Source of the DNA: Candidatus Binatia bacterium
GTDB taxonomy: Bacteria > Desulfobacterota_B > Binatia > UBA9968 > JAJDTQ01
Reading direction: 5' to 3'
Length of the DNA: 64,000 nt
NCBI GenBank assembly: GCA_022827045.1
Contig: JAJDTQ010000143.1
Location: 6,226 to 70,225 of the forward strand
The notes under the pieces were generated by a model. That model did not search any database. It had not been told where the DNA came from and saw only the letters and a list, made by a program, of their open reading frames with translations. The position numbers were made by a program, and so were the translations under genes. This document shows positions 51,131-61,717 of this stretch, piece after piece. Numbering within the stretch: position 1 is the first letter of the stretch; every line of letters begins with the position of its first letter.

Positions 51131-51980
51131 ACTGGGCCGGGGTCTGGATGCCCTGCTCCCGGGGAGCGAACCCGTGGTGGAGGATTCCCATGAGGAGACC
51201 GCCCCCACGTCGGTCCATCCTTCGTTGATCGTCCCGAACCCGAACCAGCCACGGCAGGTCTTCGACGATGAGAAGATCGACGAGCTGGCAAGCTCCATCG
51301 AGGCCAGCGGCATGCTTCAGCCGCTGGTCGTCCGGACCACGGCCACCGGTTACGAGTTGATCGCCGGAGAGCGCCGGCTGCGCGCCGCGCGCAGGCTTGG
51401 GCTCTCGGAAGTACCTATTATTATTCATGAAACGCCCGACCCGAACTCGTTGCTGCTGGCCCTGATCGAGAACCTCCAGCGCGAGGACCTGAACCCCATC
51501 GAGGAGGCGGCCGCGTTCGCCGAGCTTCAGGAGCAGTTCCACCTGACCCAGGAACAGGTGGCCGAGAAGGTGGGCCGGAGCCGGTCGGCGGTCGCCAACT
51601 CCCTGAGACTCCTGTCCCTGCCCGACCAGATCAAGGAACACGTCGCCGTCGGCAAGCTGGTCGCCGGGCAGGCCCGAGCGCTCCTGGGGCTCAACGACAA
51701 GTCGATGCTGCCGGCGGCTGCGCGCGAGGTCATGGGCAAGGACCTTTCGACGCGCGATACCGAGGCCCTGGTCCGGCGATTGAACAAGCCGCGGCGCATC
51801 AAGTCGAGCGATCGGTTGGATCCCGACCTGTCGAACCTGGTTGAAACGTTGCAGCGCCGTCTCGGCACCCGGGTGAGGCTCATGCACAGGGCCAGCGGCG
51901 ACAAGGGGAAGCTGGAAATCGAGTACTATTCGCAGGACGATCTTGAGCGCATCACCAGCATGATGATGGGAAACGCATAG
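51117..51980 (+). CDS. parB: chromosome partitioning CTPase ParB (Spo0J)
   Basis: Binds parS, hydrolyses CTP and spreads on DNA. The 287-residue protein opens MQKNRLGRGLDALLPGSEP and shows the CTP-binding ELIAGERRLRAARRLGL, the helix-turn-helix LTQEQVAEKVGRSRSAVANS for parS recognition, and a short C-terminal dimerisation region. Its site TGTTTCACGTGAAACA occurs twice nearby. A strong sigma-70-like promoter for the atp operon begins 48 bases after its stop. Confidence 0.95.
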   Translation: MQKNRLGRGLDALLPGSEPVVEDSHEETAPTSVHPSLIVPNPNQPRQVFDDEKIDELASSIEASGMLQPLVVRTTATGYELIAGERRLRAARRLGLSEVPIIIHETPDPNSLLLALIENLQREDLNPIEEAAAFAELQEQFHLTQEQVAEKVGRSRSAVANSLRLLSLPDQIKEHVAVGKLVAGQARALLGLNDKSMLPAAAREVMGKDLSTRDTEALVRRLNKPRRIKSSDRLDPDLSNLVETLQRRLGTRVRLMHRASGDKGKLEIEYYSQDDLERITSMMMGNA

Positions 51981-52028
51981 ACGTGAGATGGCGCCTTTGC
52001 GCTCCCCCGCGCTTCTTCGTCCCTCTCT

Positions 52029-52057
52029 TTGACAAGCACAGGTGCGGATGCTATAGA
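52029..52057 (+). promoter_or_regulatory. promoter of the F1 ATP synthase operon
   Basis: TTGACA (52029-52034), a 17-base spacer, then TATAGA (52052-52057). This is the best sigma-70-type pair in the window and lies in the parB-atp gap. It implies a leader of about 115 bases before the first atp gene. Confidence 0.75.
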
Positions 52058-52177
52058 CCCTCCGTGGTCGGCAGTTGAAAGAGGTTTGCCTTTCCTCAGA
52101 CGGTTCACGCCACTCCGTATCTTCCTTGACCGGGGCTCGCCGTCCGAGTCCGGTGTCTTCAGCAACGAACCCGAAGC

Positions 52178-52606
52178 ATGATCAGCATAGACTTTTCCTT
52201 GGTGGTCCAAATTGTCCTGTTCCTGATCCTTTTCGGCATCCTGCGTCGGGTGCTGTTCGGGCCGGTCGGACGTTTGATGGCGGAACGGGAGCGCCGCACC
52301 GAGGGCGCCCACGCCGAAGCACGCTCCATGACCGAGGAAGGAAAAGAGCTGCAGGAGCGGTACGACGCCGCCATCGCCAAGGCGCGCGCCGAAGGGGAAG
52401 CCATCAAGAGCGAGATCCGGGAAGAGGCCGCCAAGGCCCGCAACGTGATCCTCTCCCAGGGGCGTGACGCCGCCACCCAAAAGATCCAGGAGATCCGGGA
52501 AGAGGTCCAGAAGGAGATGGAAGCGGCGCGCCGGGTGGCCTCGACCAATGCCGAGGTCCTTGCGCAGCAGATGGCGGAGAAGGTTTTGGGCCGGAAGCTG
52601 ACATGA
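52178..52606 (+). CDS. F0 ATP synthase subunit b' (AtpF')
   Basis: Peripheral stalk subunit of ATP synthase, 142 residues. One N-terminal membrane helix (FSLVVQIVLFLILFGILRRV), then a long charged coiled coil. It precedes subunit b with a 4-base overlap. Two b-type genes in tandem (b and b') are the arrangement of photosynthetic bacteria and many deltaproteobacteria. No signal peptide is seen. Confidence 0.88.
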   Translation: MISIDFSLVVQIVLFLILFGILRRVLFGPVGRLMAERERRTEGAHAEARSMTEEGKELQERYDAAIAKARAEGEAIKSEIREEAAKARNVILSQGRDAATQKIQEIREEVQKEMEAARRVASTNAEVLAQQMAEKVLGRKLT

Positions 52607-53145
52607 CCCTTTTGACCGACATCTTCGTGTCCACGGCCTGGGCCGCGACCGCGGGCGGAACCCATACTCCGTCCATTACGGAGTTGCTGTTTCCGCTCAT
52701 CAACTTCCTCATTTTCGCCTACCTGGTGAAACGCTTCGGCCTTCCGCTGATCAAGAAGCACCTTGAGCAGCGCCGGGAGGGACTCATCGAAGCCGTGGCC
52801 ACCGCCCAGGAGGCCAAGGGGGAAGCCGAGGGGTATGTTCGCAAGTACCGGGAATTGCTCGAAGTTCTCGACAATGAGTGCGAGCGGATCCGGCAGGGGC
52901 TGAGAGCCGAGGGCGAGCGGGAACGCTCCCGGATCGTGGCCGAGGCGGAGGAGTCGGCGACCAAGCTGAAAGCCGACGCGGACTTCCTGGCCGATCAGGA
53001 AGTGAAGATGGCGCGGCAGCAGATCCGCGGAGAGATGGCGTTGCTGGCGGAGGCTGCCGCCGAGCGGGTGATCCAACAGCACATGGCGGCCGCCGATCAG
53101 GACCGCATGGTCGAGAATTTCTCGCGGCAGATTCAGGATCTCTGA
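52603..53145 (+). CDS. atpF: F0 ATP synthase subunit b (AtpF)
   Basis: Second stalk subunit, 180 residues. The N-terminal TLLTDIFVSTAWAAT looks like a signal-type leader, then LLFPLINFLIFAYLVKRFG is the membrane helix and a long coiled coil follows, with EVKMARQQIRGEMALLAEAA near the C-terminus. Its ATG overlaps the b' stop by four bases. The 107-base gap to atpH is interrupted by a palindromic repeat. Confidence 0.9.
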   Translation: MTLLTDIFVSTAWAATAGGTHTPSITELLFPLINFLIFAYLVKRFGLPLIKKHLEQRREGLIEAVATAQEAKGEAEGYVRKYRELLEVLDNECERIRQGLRAEGERERSRIVAEAEESATKLKADADFLADQEVKMARQQIRGEMALLAEAAAERVIQQHMAAADQDRMVENFSRQIQDL

Positions 53146-53213
53146 CGCTTCGCGTCGACGGGAACGCAACGATGGTTGGCATGATGTGCGGGGTTCACGG
53201 CAGCAGGTGTCGG

Positions 53214-53232
53214 GGCGGATTTGAAACCCGCC
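53214..53232. repeat. GGCGGRTTTGAAACCCGCC-type palindrome before atpH
   Basis: GGCGGATTT and AAACCCGCC form an imperfect 9-bp stem around one base, 20 bases before the atpH start. It belongs with the palindrome at 53817 (GGGCGGGTT/AACCCGCCC); I treat them as one dispersed repeat family. The stems may attenuate transcription in an otherwise tight operon. Confidence 0.6.
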
Positions 53233-53252
53233 TGTTTCCGGGTTTGTAACCG

Positions 53253-53789
53253 ATGATCGAAGGAAAGCTGAGCCGCCGTTATGCAAGAGCCGTGTTCGAG
53301 CTCGCCGCCGGCCGTGAGGAGGCCATCGGCGCCGAGGTGGACGGCTTCCTCGAGGCATACGAGGATCCCGACCTGAAGAAGGTGCTGGGAAACCCCGCCT
53401 TCGACCAAGACCGCCGGAAGGACATCGTGGTGGAGGTGGCGGGCCACCTGGGACTCTCGGACCTGGCCACCAACTTCCTCTCGCTGCTGGTCGCTCGGGA
53501 CCGCCTGGACGGGTTGTCCTCCATCGTGAATCACTACCACCGGCTGCTGGACGATGCGGCGGGGCGTGTGAACGTCAAGGTCACGGTGTCCCAACCCCTG
53601 GGCGAGGAACAGCGGAACAGCCTTGTCGCGGTGGTGGGTGAAATGACCGGCAGGACCGCGATGCTCACAGAGGAGGTGGACCCCGGCATCATCGGCGGCA
53701 TCGTCGTCGAGGTCGGCGGCAAGGTCTACGACGGCAGCGTGCGCACGCAGCTTCAAACTCTCAGGAAGAGCTTCGAGCGGACATACTAG
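53253..53789 (+). CDS. atpH: F1 ATP synthase subunit delta (AtpH)
   Basis: Stator subunit linking F1 to the b stalk, 178 residues. It has the delta/OSCP signature at the N-terminus (KLSRRYARAVFELAAG) and ends with GGIVVEVGGKVYDGSVRTQL. Preceded by a palindromic repeat at 53214 and followed by another at 53817, which are unusual inside atp operons. Confidence 0.93.
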   Translation: MIEGKLSRRYARAVFELAAGREEAIGAEVDGFLEAYEDPDLKKVLGNPAFDQDRRKDIVVEVAGHLGLSDLATNFLSLLVARDRLDGLSSIVNHYHRLLDDAAGRVNVKVTVSQPLGEEQRNSLVAVVGEMTGRTAMLTEEVDPGIIGGIVVEVGGKVYDGSVRTQLQTLRKSFERTY

Positions 53790-53816
53790 GGAGCAGGCGC
53801 GAGAACGGTACGTGTA

Positions 53817-53837
53817 GGGCGGGTTTCGAACCCGCCC
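53817..53837. repeat. GGGCGGGTT/AACCCGCCC palindrome before atpA
   Basis: A 9-bp perfect stem (53817-53825 with 53829-53837), loop TCG, lies 37 bases before the atpA start. It resembles the T-arm of a tRNA (TTCGAACCC) but no tRNA is present. Confidence 0.6.
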
Positions 53838-53873
53838 GTGTGTGGATACGGCACACATCCAAGGGAGCGAGCC

Positions 53874-55382
53874 ATGGAGATCGGCACCGCCGAAATTACC
53901 AGCATCATCAAGAAGCAGATCGAGGACTACGACAAGGGCGTAACGGTCGAGGAGATCGGCACCGTCCTGTCCACGGGCGACGGTATCGCCCGCATCTACG
54001 GCCTGGACAACGCCGCCGCCGGAGAGCTCCTGGAGTTCCCCAACGACGTGTTCGGCATGGCGCTCAACCTCGAGGAGGACAACGTCGGCGCGGCCCTGTT
54101 CGGCGAGTCGCACCTCATCAAGGAAGGCGACCGCGTCAACCGCACCGGCCGCATCGTCGAGGTCCCGGTAGGCGACGCGCTGAGAGGCCGGGTCGTGAAC
54201 CCGCTCGGCGAGCCCATCGACGGCCGCGGCCCCATCGAGACCACGGAGCGCCGCCGGATCGAGCTCAAGGCCCCGGGCATCGTCCAGCGCCAACCGGTGA
54301 TGCAGCCGCTCCAGACCGGTCTCAAGGCCATTGACTCCATGATCCCCATCGGCCGCGGCCAGCGGGAGCTGATCATCGGCGACCGCCAGACCGGCAAGAC
54401 CGCGGTCTGCATCGACACCATCATCAACCAGAAGGGCGGCGACGTGACCTGCATCTATGTCGCCGTGGGCCAGAAGCGCTCCACCGTCGCCCAGGTCGTC
54501 GACCAGCTCCGGCAGTACGGCGCCATGGAGTACACCATCGTGGTGGCGGCCACCGCCTCGGAGTCGGCGCCTCTACAGTACATCGCGCCCTACAGCGGCT
54601 GCACCATGGGCGAGCACATCCGCGACAACGGCGGCCACGCCCTGGCCATCTACGACGACCTCTCCAAGCACGCGGTGGCCTACCGGCAGCTCTCCCTGCT
54701 GCTGCGCCGCCCGCCCGGCCGCGAGGCCTTTCCGGGGGACGTCTTCTACCTGCATTCCCGGTTGCTGGAGCGCGCGGCCAAGATGAGCGACGAGCAGGGC
54801 GGCGGCTCGCTGACGGCCCTGCCGATCATCGAGACCCAGGCGGGTGACGTCTCCGCCTACATCCCGACCAACGTCATCTCCATCACCGACGGCCAGATCT
54901 ATCTCGAGTCCGACCTGTTCTACTCGGGCGTCCGTCCCGCCATCAACGTGGGCCTGTCGGTCTCCCGCGTCGGCGGCAACGCGCAGATCCGGGCCATGAA
55001 ACAGGTAGCCGGCGGGCTCCGGCTGGACTTGGCGCAATACCGCGAGATGGCGGCCTTCGCGCAGTTCGGATCGGACCTGGACGCGGCCACCCAGCGGCAG
55101 ATCGCCCGCGGCAGCCGGCTGGTGGAGATCCTCAAGCAGGGTCAGTACCAGCCCATGCCCGTCGAGAAGCAGGTGCTGGTCATCTACGCCGGCACCAACG
55201 GCTTCGTCGACCAGATCGAGCCCGAGAACCTGCAACGGTACCAGAACGAGCTGTTCGAGTTCGTCGAGTCGCAGCACCCGGATCTGCTGCCGGCCATCGT
55301 CGAGAAGGGCCAGATCGACGACGACAACAAGGCGGCGGCCGAGAAGGCGCTGCAGGAATTCAACCAGCGGTTCGAAGCGTAA
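53874..55382 (+). CDS. atpA: F1 ATP synthase subunit alpha (AtpA)
   Basis: Regulatory/non-catalytic subunit of the F1 hexamer, 502 residues as usual. P-loop [10 protein letters not shown] lies near residue 170, with the [14 protein letters not shown] signature. ATG 53874 follows the ribosome site AAGGGAGCGA; an ATG at 53838 lies in the palindrome. The 11-base gap to atpG is tight. Confidence 0.97.
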   Translation: MEIGTAEITSIIKKQIEDYDKGVTVEEIGTVLSTGDGIARIYGLDNAAAGELLEFPNDVFGMALNLEEDNVGAALFGESHLIKEGDRVNRTGRIVEVPVGDALRGRVVNPLGEPIDGRGPIETTERRRIELKAPGIVQRQPVMQPLQTGLKAIDSMIPIGRGQRELIIGDRQTGKTAVCIDTIINQKGGDVTCIYVAVGQKRSTVAQVVDQLRQYGAMEYTIVVAATASESAPLQYIAPYSGCTMGEHIRDNGGHALAIYDDLSKHAVAYRQLSLLLRRPPGREAFPGDVFYLHSRLLERAAKMSDEQGGGSLTALPIIETQAGDVSAYIPTNVISITDGQIYLESDLFYSGVRPAINVGLSVSRVGGNAQIRAMKQVAGGLRLDLAQYREMAAFAQFGSDLDAATQRQIARGSRLVEILKQGQYQPMPVEKQVLVIYAGTNGFVDQIEPENLQRYQNELFEFVESQHPDLLPAIVEKGQIDDDNKAAAEKALQEFNQRFEA

Positions 55383-55392
55383 GTAGCTGTAA

Positions 55393-56250
55393 GTGCCCTC
55401 TCTCAAGGACATACGGAAGCGGATCTCCTCGGTCCGCAACACGCAGCAGATCACCAAGGCGATGAAGGCGGTGGCGGCGGCCAAGCTGCGCCGGGCGCAT
55501 GACGCCGCGGTGGAAGCGCGGCCGTACGCCGAAAAGATGCGCGAGCTGTTGTCGAACCTTTCGGCGAGGGTATCCGAGGACAGCCACCCCCTGCTGATCG
55601 AGCGGGAGGAGAAGCGCGTCGACGTCCTGCTCGTGACCGCCGACCGCGGCCTGTGCGGCGCCTACAACAGCAACGTGATCCGTCTGGCCGACAACTTTCG
55701 CGCCGACCGTGGAGAGCAGGAGGTCACTTTTCGGTTCGTCGGGCGCAAGGGTTCGGAGTACTTTCGCCGCCGGGGCGTCGCCGCCATGGACGATGGTCCG
55801 GTGACCTGGCACGCGTCGCCGGACGAGCTCGCCTCGGTCGCGGCCGGCCGCCTCATCGGGCGCTTCCTGAACGGCGAATCCGACGCCGGCTACATCGTAT
55901 ACAGCCAGTTCCGCTCGGCGCTGTCGCAGGTTCCGGCGGCCGCCCGGATCATCCCGGTGGCGCCGCCGCAGGTGGACGAAGAGCAGCACCTCACCGAGTA
56001 CCTGCTCGAGCCCAGCATCGGCGACCTGCTCTCCAACCTGCTGCCCAAGAACGTGGAGGTGCAGGTCTACCAGGCGCTTCTCGAGGCCAACGCCGGCGAG
56101 CACGGCGCGCGGATGACGGCAATGGAGTCCGCCACCAACAACGCCTCCGACCTCATAAGCGCCCTCACGCTGCAGATGAACCGGGCGCGGCAGGCGGCTA
56201 TCACCAAGGAGCTACTGGAAGTGGTCTCCACCGCGGAAGCGCTCGGTTGA
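55393..56250 (+). CDS. atpG: F1 ATP synthase subunit gamma (AtpG)
   Basis: Central rotating stalk, 285 residues. GTG 55393 starts PSLKDIRKRISSVRNTQQIT with the conserved N-terminal coiled-coil helix; the C-terminus has MTAMESATNNASDLI, the family signature. Ten bases after atpA, so in the same operon. Confidence 0.96.
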   Translation: MPSLKDIRKRISSVRNTQQITKAMKAVAAAKLRRAHDAAVEARPYAEKMRELLSNLSARVSEDSHPLLIEREEKRVDVLLVTADRGLCGAYNSNVIRLADNFRADRGEQEVTFRFVGRKGSEYFRRRGVAAMDDGPVTWHASPDELASVAAGRLIGRFLNGESDAGYIVYSQFRSALSQVPAAARIIPVAPPQVDEEQHLTEYLLEPSIGDLLSNLLPKNVEVQVYQALLEANAGEHGARMTAMESATNNASDLISALTLQMNRARQAAITKELLEVVSTAEALG

Positions 56251-57687
<1,437 letters not shown>

Positions 57688-57707
57688 GGTTCCAGGCTGA
57701 GTAGGTC

Positions 57708-58118
57708 ATGGCCGACAGCATTTCACTGAGAGTCGTCACGCCGGTCCGCCTGGTCCTCGAGGAGCAGGTGGACGAGTTGACCGCGCCCGGTCCCCTGGGC
57801 CAGCTCGGCATCCTGCCCGACCACGCCGCGCTGATGACCACCCTCGACGTCGGACAGCTCAGCTACAAGAAGTCCGGCGCCAACTCGGTCATCACCCTCA
57901 CCGGCGGCTACGCGGAGGTGCTGGACAATGTCGTCACCGTGCTGGCCGACGCCGCCGAGTTCCCCGACGAGATCGACACCGCCCGCGCCGAGAACGCCCG
58001 CGCCCGCGCCGAGCGCACCCTCGAGGACCGCGACAACGCCGACGACGAAGCGCTGGTGGCGGCTGAAGCCGCGCTGAAACGCGCCCTCCTCAGGCTCGAA
58101 ACCGCCGGTCAAAGCTGA
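57708..58118 (+). CDS. atpC: F1 ATP synthase subunit epsilon (AtpC)
   Basis: Regulatory subunit of the central stalk, 136 residues. LRVVTPVRLVLEEQVDELTA is the beta-barrel start, GYAEVLDNVVTVLAD closes the barrel, and the C-terminal helical pair (ARAENARARAERTLED) follows. Last gene of the operon, followed by two REP-like hairpins. Confidence 0.95.
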   Translation: MADSISLRVVTPVRLVLEEQVDELTAPGPLGQLGILPDHAALMTTLDVGQLSYKKSGANSVITLTGGYAEVLDNVVTVLADAAEFPDEIDTARAENARARAERTLEDRDNADDEALVAAEAALKRALLRLETAGQS

Positions 58119-58174
58119 CCGGACCGCACCCTGATCCCCTGTCCGCTGGTTTAACCTGACCGGCAGGCGTGAAA

Positions 58175-58312
58175 CCCTCTCCCCCTGGGAGAGGGTGGCC
58201 GAAGGCCGGGTGAGGGCGCCCGCACCAGCCCATTCTTCCGTTTCCCTTGCCGTAGCCAACGGGGTGCTTGCATGCAAAGCCCTCACCCCGGCCCTCTCCC
58301 GGGGGGAGAGGG
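58175..58312. repeat. REP-like doublet after atpC
   Basis: Two CCCTCTCCC/GGGAGAGGG hairpins at 58175-58195 (loop CCT) and 58292-58312 (loop GGG), flanked by GGTGAGGGC and CCCTCACCCCGG in inverted orientation, as in the doublet at 5154-5251. It may terminate the atp transcript before aroC. Confidence 0.8.
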
Positions 58313-58398
58313 AGTCGGAGGGTTACCGGACCCTTTCATGAGGACCGTCGTCCGGCGCGCGCTGGCCGGGGCCCCGGTTTTGGGCTAAGATGTGGAAC

Positions 58399-59595
58399 AT
58401 GTTGCGCTATTTCACGGCAGGAGAGTCCCACGGCCCGTGCCTCACCACCATCATCGAGGGCGTGCCGGCGGGGTTCGACATCGACATCGAGAAGGTCAAC
58501 CACGATCTCTGGCGGCGGCAGCAGGGCTACGGCCGGGGCGGCCGGATGCTCATCGAGAAGGACGAGGTGCAGGTGCGGTCCGGGTTGCGGTGGGGGAAGA
58601 CCATCGGCTCGCCGGTCACCTTCGGCATTGACAACCGCGACTGGAAGAACTGGACAAAAAAAATGTCCCCGTACGCGGAGGACGAGGGTCAGGCGATCCC
58701 GGTCAAGAAGCCGCGTCCGGGCCACGCGGACCTCACCGGCGTCCTCAAGTACGGCCACTCGGACATCCGCAACATCCTTGAGCGCGCCAGCGCCCGGGAG
58801 ACCGTCTCACGGGTCGCGGTGGGCTCCTTCTGCAAGCAGCTCATCGAGCCGTTCTCGATCCAGGTGCGGGGCTACCTGCGCTCCCTGGGCGGCATCGAGG
58901 CGGACGTGGACGGGAAGACCTACGACGAGATCTACGAACTGGCGGAGAATTCCCCGGTGCGCATGGCGGATCCGGAAGCCGAGAAGAAAGCCATCGCCCT
59001 CATCGACGAGTGCAAGAAGGAAGGCAATACCTTGGGCGGTGTCTTCGAAGTGGTGGCCACCGGCGTCCCGCCGGGCCTGGGAAGTCACGTCCACTATGAC
59101 CGGAAGCTCGACGGCCGCCTGGCCCAGAGCCTCATGAGCATCCAGGCCATGAAGGGCGTAGAGATCGGACGGGGCTTCGACATTGCCATGCACCGCGGGT
59201 CCGAAGTGCACGACGAGATATTCTTTGATCCGCAGCACATGATCTCCGACACCAAGCCGCGCATGCAGCCCACGGACTTCTATCGCGGCAGCAACAACTC
59301 GGGCGGGCTGGAAGGCGGAATGACGACGGGCGCGCCCCTGGTGGTGCGGGTGGCGATGAAGCCCATCTCGACCCTCATGAGCCCGCTCCAGTCGGTGAAT
59401 CTCGATACCAAGCAGCCCGAGGACGCCTCGGTGGAGCGCTCCGATGTCTGCTCGGCGCCAGCCGCGGCCGTCATCGGCGAGACCATCGTGTCCTTCGAGC
59501 TGGCGCGGGCGTTCCTGGAGAAGTTCGGCGGCGACTCGCTGGCGGAAATCAGTCGCAACTACAACGGCTACCTGGACCAGATCAAGAGCCTCTGA
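58399..59595 (+). CDS. aroC: chorismate synthase
   Basis: Last shikimate-pathway enzyme, converting EPSP to chorismate with reduced FMN. The 398-residue protein begins MLRYFTAGESHGPCL and has the signatures GYGRGGRMLIEKDEV, RPGHADLTGVLKYG and NSGGLEGGMTTGAPL. ATG 58399 starts the usual family N-terminus; ATG 58390 would add three residues. The intergenic space upstream carries the REP-like doublet. Followed directly by aroK. Confidence 0.95.
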   Translation: MLRYFTAGESHGPCLTTIIEGVPAGFDIDIEKVNHDLWRRQQGYGRGGRMLIEKDEVQVRSGLRWGKTIGSPVTFGIDNRDWKNWTKKMSPYAEDEGQAIPVKKPRPGHADLTGVLKYGHSDIRNILERASARETVSRVAVGSFCKQLIEPFSIQVRGYLRSLGGIEADVDGKTYDEIYELAENSPVRMADPEAEKKAIALIDECKKEGNTLGGVFEVVATGVPPGLGSHVHYDRKLDGRLAQSLMSIQAMKGVEIGRGFDIAMHRGSEVHDEIFFDPQHMISDTKPRMQPTDFYRGSNNSGGLEGGMTTGAPLVVRVAMKPISTLMSPLQSVNLDTKQPEDASVERSDVCSAPAAAVIGETIVSFELARAFLEKFGGDSLAEISRNYNGYLDQIKSL

Positions 59596-59604
59596 GGCCG
59601 CGTC

Positions 59605-60120
59605 ATCACGGACTACGCCAACATCGCCCTGACCGGTTTCATGGCCGCGGGCAAGACCGTGGTGGGCAAGAGGCTGGCGCGGTCCCTGGGCTGGTCGTTC
59701 GTGGATCTGGATGCGGTCATCGAGGCTGCCGAGGGGCGCGCCGTCCGCGAGATCTTCGCAAGCCGCGGGGAGGGTTATTTCCGGGAACGCGAGAAGGCGG
59801 CTCTCGGACAGGTGCTTGAAGGGTCCGGGCAGGTCGTCGCCCTGGGGGGCGGCGCGGTGGTGGACCCCGACAACCTGAAACTGCTCAAGGAGCGGAGCCT
59901 CCTGGTCTGGCTCAGGGTATCGCCCCGGACGGTTCTGAGCCGGGTGGGATCGGCCGAGGACCGCCCGTTGCTGCAGGGTGCCGACCGGCTCAAGCGGATC
60001 GAGGAGCTGTCGGCCCAGCGGGAGAGCATCTATGCCGAAGCCCATGTCACCGTGGGCGCCGATGAGTTGACCGTGGACGAAGTGGCGCAGCGCATTCAAC
60101 AGCAGCTATGCAGACCGTAA
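59605..60120 (+). CDS. aroK: shikimate kinase, non-canonical start
   Basis: Phosphorylates shikimate with ATP. The P-loop GFMAAGKT and upstream strand NIALTGF, essential for the fold, precede the first canonical start ATG 59641, which lies inside the P-loop. From the aroC stop at 59595 the frame contains no ATG, GTG or TTG. ATC 59605 (then TDYANIALTGF) lies seven bases after GAGG; ACG 59608 is the next option. Later motifs GGGAVVDP and RPLL are present. At 171 residues it has the normal size. It overlaps aroB by 13 bases. Confidence 0.87.
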   Translation: MTDYANIALTGFMAAGKTVVGKRLARSLGWSFVDLDAVIEAAEGRAVREIFASRGEGYFREREKAALGQVLEGSGQVVALGGGAVVDPDNLKLLKERSLLVWLRVSPRTVLSRVGSAEDRPLLQGADRLKRIEELSAQRESIYAEAHVTVGADELTVDEVAQRIQQQLCRP

Positions 60121-61190
60121 CCGTCAGTCTCGGACAGCGTTCGTATCCCATCGAGCTGGGTGAAGGCCTGCTTTCGCGCGTGGGTGAGCTCATGAAGGCC
60201 CAGGGGATCGGCGGCCGCGTCGGCATCGTGTCGAACCCGGCGGTTGCGGACCTCTACGCGGAGGAGGTGCGGGACTCTCTCCGGGCCGCGGGCTACGAGA
60301 GCGCGCTGGTGCTGATCCCGGAGGGAGAGGCCCACAAGGACACAGCGTCCCTGGGGTTGATCTACGACGCGCTGGTGGAGCACCGCTTCGACCGGAGCGC
60401 CACGCTGATCGCTCTTGGCGGCGGGGTCATCGGCGACGTGACCGGGTTCGCCGCGGCCACGTTCCTGCGCGGCATCGGCTACGTGCAGGTCCCCACGACC
60501 CTGCTGGCGCAGGTGGACGCCAGCGTGGGCGGCAAGACCGCGGTCAACCACCACCAGGGCAAGAACCTCATCGGCGCCTTCCACCAGCCGCGGCTGGTGG
60601 TCATCGACATGAAGACGCTGCGGACGCTGCCGGAGCGCGAATTCGCCGCCGGCATGGCCGAGGTGATCAAGCACGGCATCATCCAGGACGCCGGGTACTT
60701 CGGGTTCCTGGAAGAGGAGATGGGTTCGCTGATGCGAATGGACGCCCCGGCGGTCGAGACCGCCGTCGCCGGCTCCTGCCGCATCAAGGCCGCGGTGGTG
60801 GAGCAGGACGAGCGCGAGGACGACCGCAGGGCCGTTCTGAATTTCGGCCACACCATCGGCCACGCGCTCGAAGCCTTTACCGGCTACGAGCGTTTCCTCC
60901 ACGGCGAGGCGGTGGCCATCGGAATGATCCAGGCGGCGGCCCTGTCCGCGGGCCAGGGACTCCTGAGCGCCGCCGAGCTGGGCCGCATCGAGGCGCTGGT
61001 GCGCAGGGCGGGCCTGCCGTGGCGGATCCCGGACGACATCGCCCTTGAAGACCTCGTCGCCGGCATGGCCCTGGACAAGAAGTCCCATGCCGGCAAGATC
61101 AAGTTCGTTGTGTGCGAAGGCATCGGCCGCACCCGCTTCCAGTGGTTCTCGGCGGACGAGATCGTCCGGGAGCTGGCGTCCGGCCTGTGA
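60108..61190 (+). CDS. aroB: 3-dehydroquinate synthase
   Basis: Second shikimate step: DAHP to 3-dehydroquinate, NAD- and metal-dependent. The 360-residue protein has GGGVIGDVTGFAAATFLRG, PTTLLAQVDASVGGKTAVN and the metal His segments in FGHTIGHALE and FLHGEAVAIGM. It overlaps aroK, so both are translated from one transcript. Confidence 0.95.
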   Translation: MQTVTVSLGQRSYPIELGEGLLSRVGELMKAQGIGGRVGIVSNPAVADLYAEEVRDSLRAAGYESALVLIPEGEAHKDTASLGLIYDALVEHRFDRSATLIALGGGVIGDVTGFAAATFLRGIGYVQVPTTLLAQVDASVGGKTAVNHHQGKNLIGAFHQPRLVVIDMKTLRTLPEREFAAGMAEVIKHGIIQDAGYFGFLEEEMGSLMRMDAPAVETAVAGSCRIKAAVVEQDEREDDRRAVLNFGHTIGHALEAFTGYERFLHGEAVAIGMIQAAALSAGQGLLSAAELGRIEALVRRAGLPWRIPDDIALEDLVAGMALDKKSHAGKIKFVVCEGIGRTRFQWFSADEIVRELASGL

Positions 61191-61213
61191 TCGAGCCATG
61201 AGAGCGCGCAACC

Positions 61214-61666
61214 ATGTCTGACGCGAAGATCCTGGTCCTCCACGGACCGAACCTGAACCTGCTTGGCTCCCGGGAGCCGGAGATCTACGGCCGCGAGACC
61301 CTGGCGGACATCGACGCCCGCCTGAACGCCCTCGCCGCGGAGCTCGGGGTCGCGGTGGAGGCTCGTCAGTCCAATCATGAAGGCGAGCTGGTAACCTGGA
61401 TCCAGCAAGCCGGCGCGGAGGGGTTCGGCGCCGTCATCATCAACGCCGGCGCGTACACCCATACGAGCATCGCGGTGCGTGACGCCCTGGGGGCCTGCGA
61501 CCTCCCGGTCATCGAGGTCCACCTTTCCAACATCTACAAGCGCGAAGCGTTCCGGCACACCTCCCTGATCTCCGGCGTGGCGGTGGGGCAGATCGCGGGC
61601 TTCGGCGCCCAGAGCTATCTGCTGGCGCTGCGGGCCGCGGTGGAGCTGGGGGCGGCGGGCAAGTAG
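61214..61666 (+). CDS. aroQ: 3-dehydroquinate dehydratase, type II
   Basis: Third shikimate step. 150 residues with the flexible-lid sequence [18 protein letters not shown] (catalytic Tyr25) and [20 protein letters not shown] with the catalytic His. The type II (dodecameric) class is fixed by these motifs. Completes the aroC-aroK-aroB-aroQ block. Confidence 0.96.
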   Translation: MSDAKILVLHGPNLNLLGSREPEIYGRETLADIDARLNALAAELGVAVEARQSNHEGELVTWIQQAGAEGFGAVIINAGAYTHTSIAVRDALGACDLPVIEVHLSNIYKREAFRHTSLISGVAVGQIAGFGAQSYLLALRAAVELGAAGK

Positions 61667-61717
61667 GCCCATCACCCGCACCGGGAGGGGCCGCCTCCCC
61701 GTTGGCCCCGCACCATC

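Noticed and set aside
53817..53837. tRNA T-arm-like TTCGAACCC
   Set aside because: No acceptor, D or anticodon arm; it is part of a palindromic repeat.
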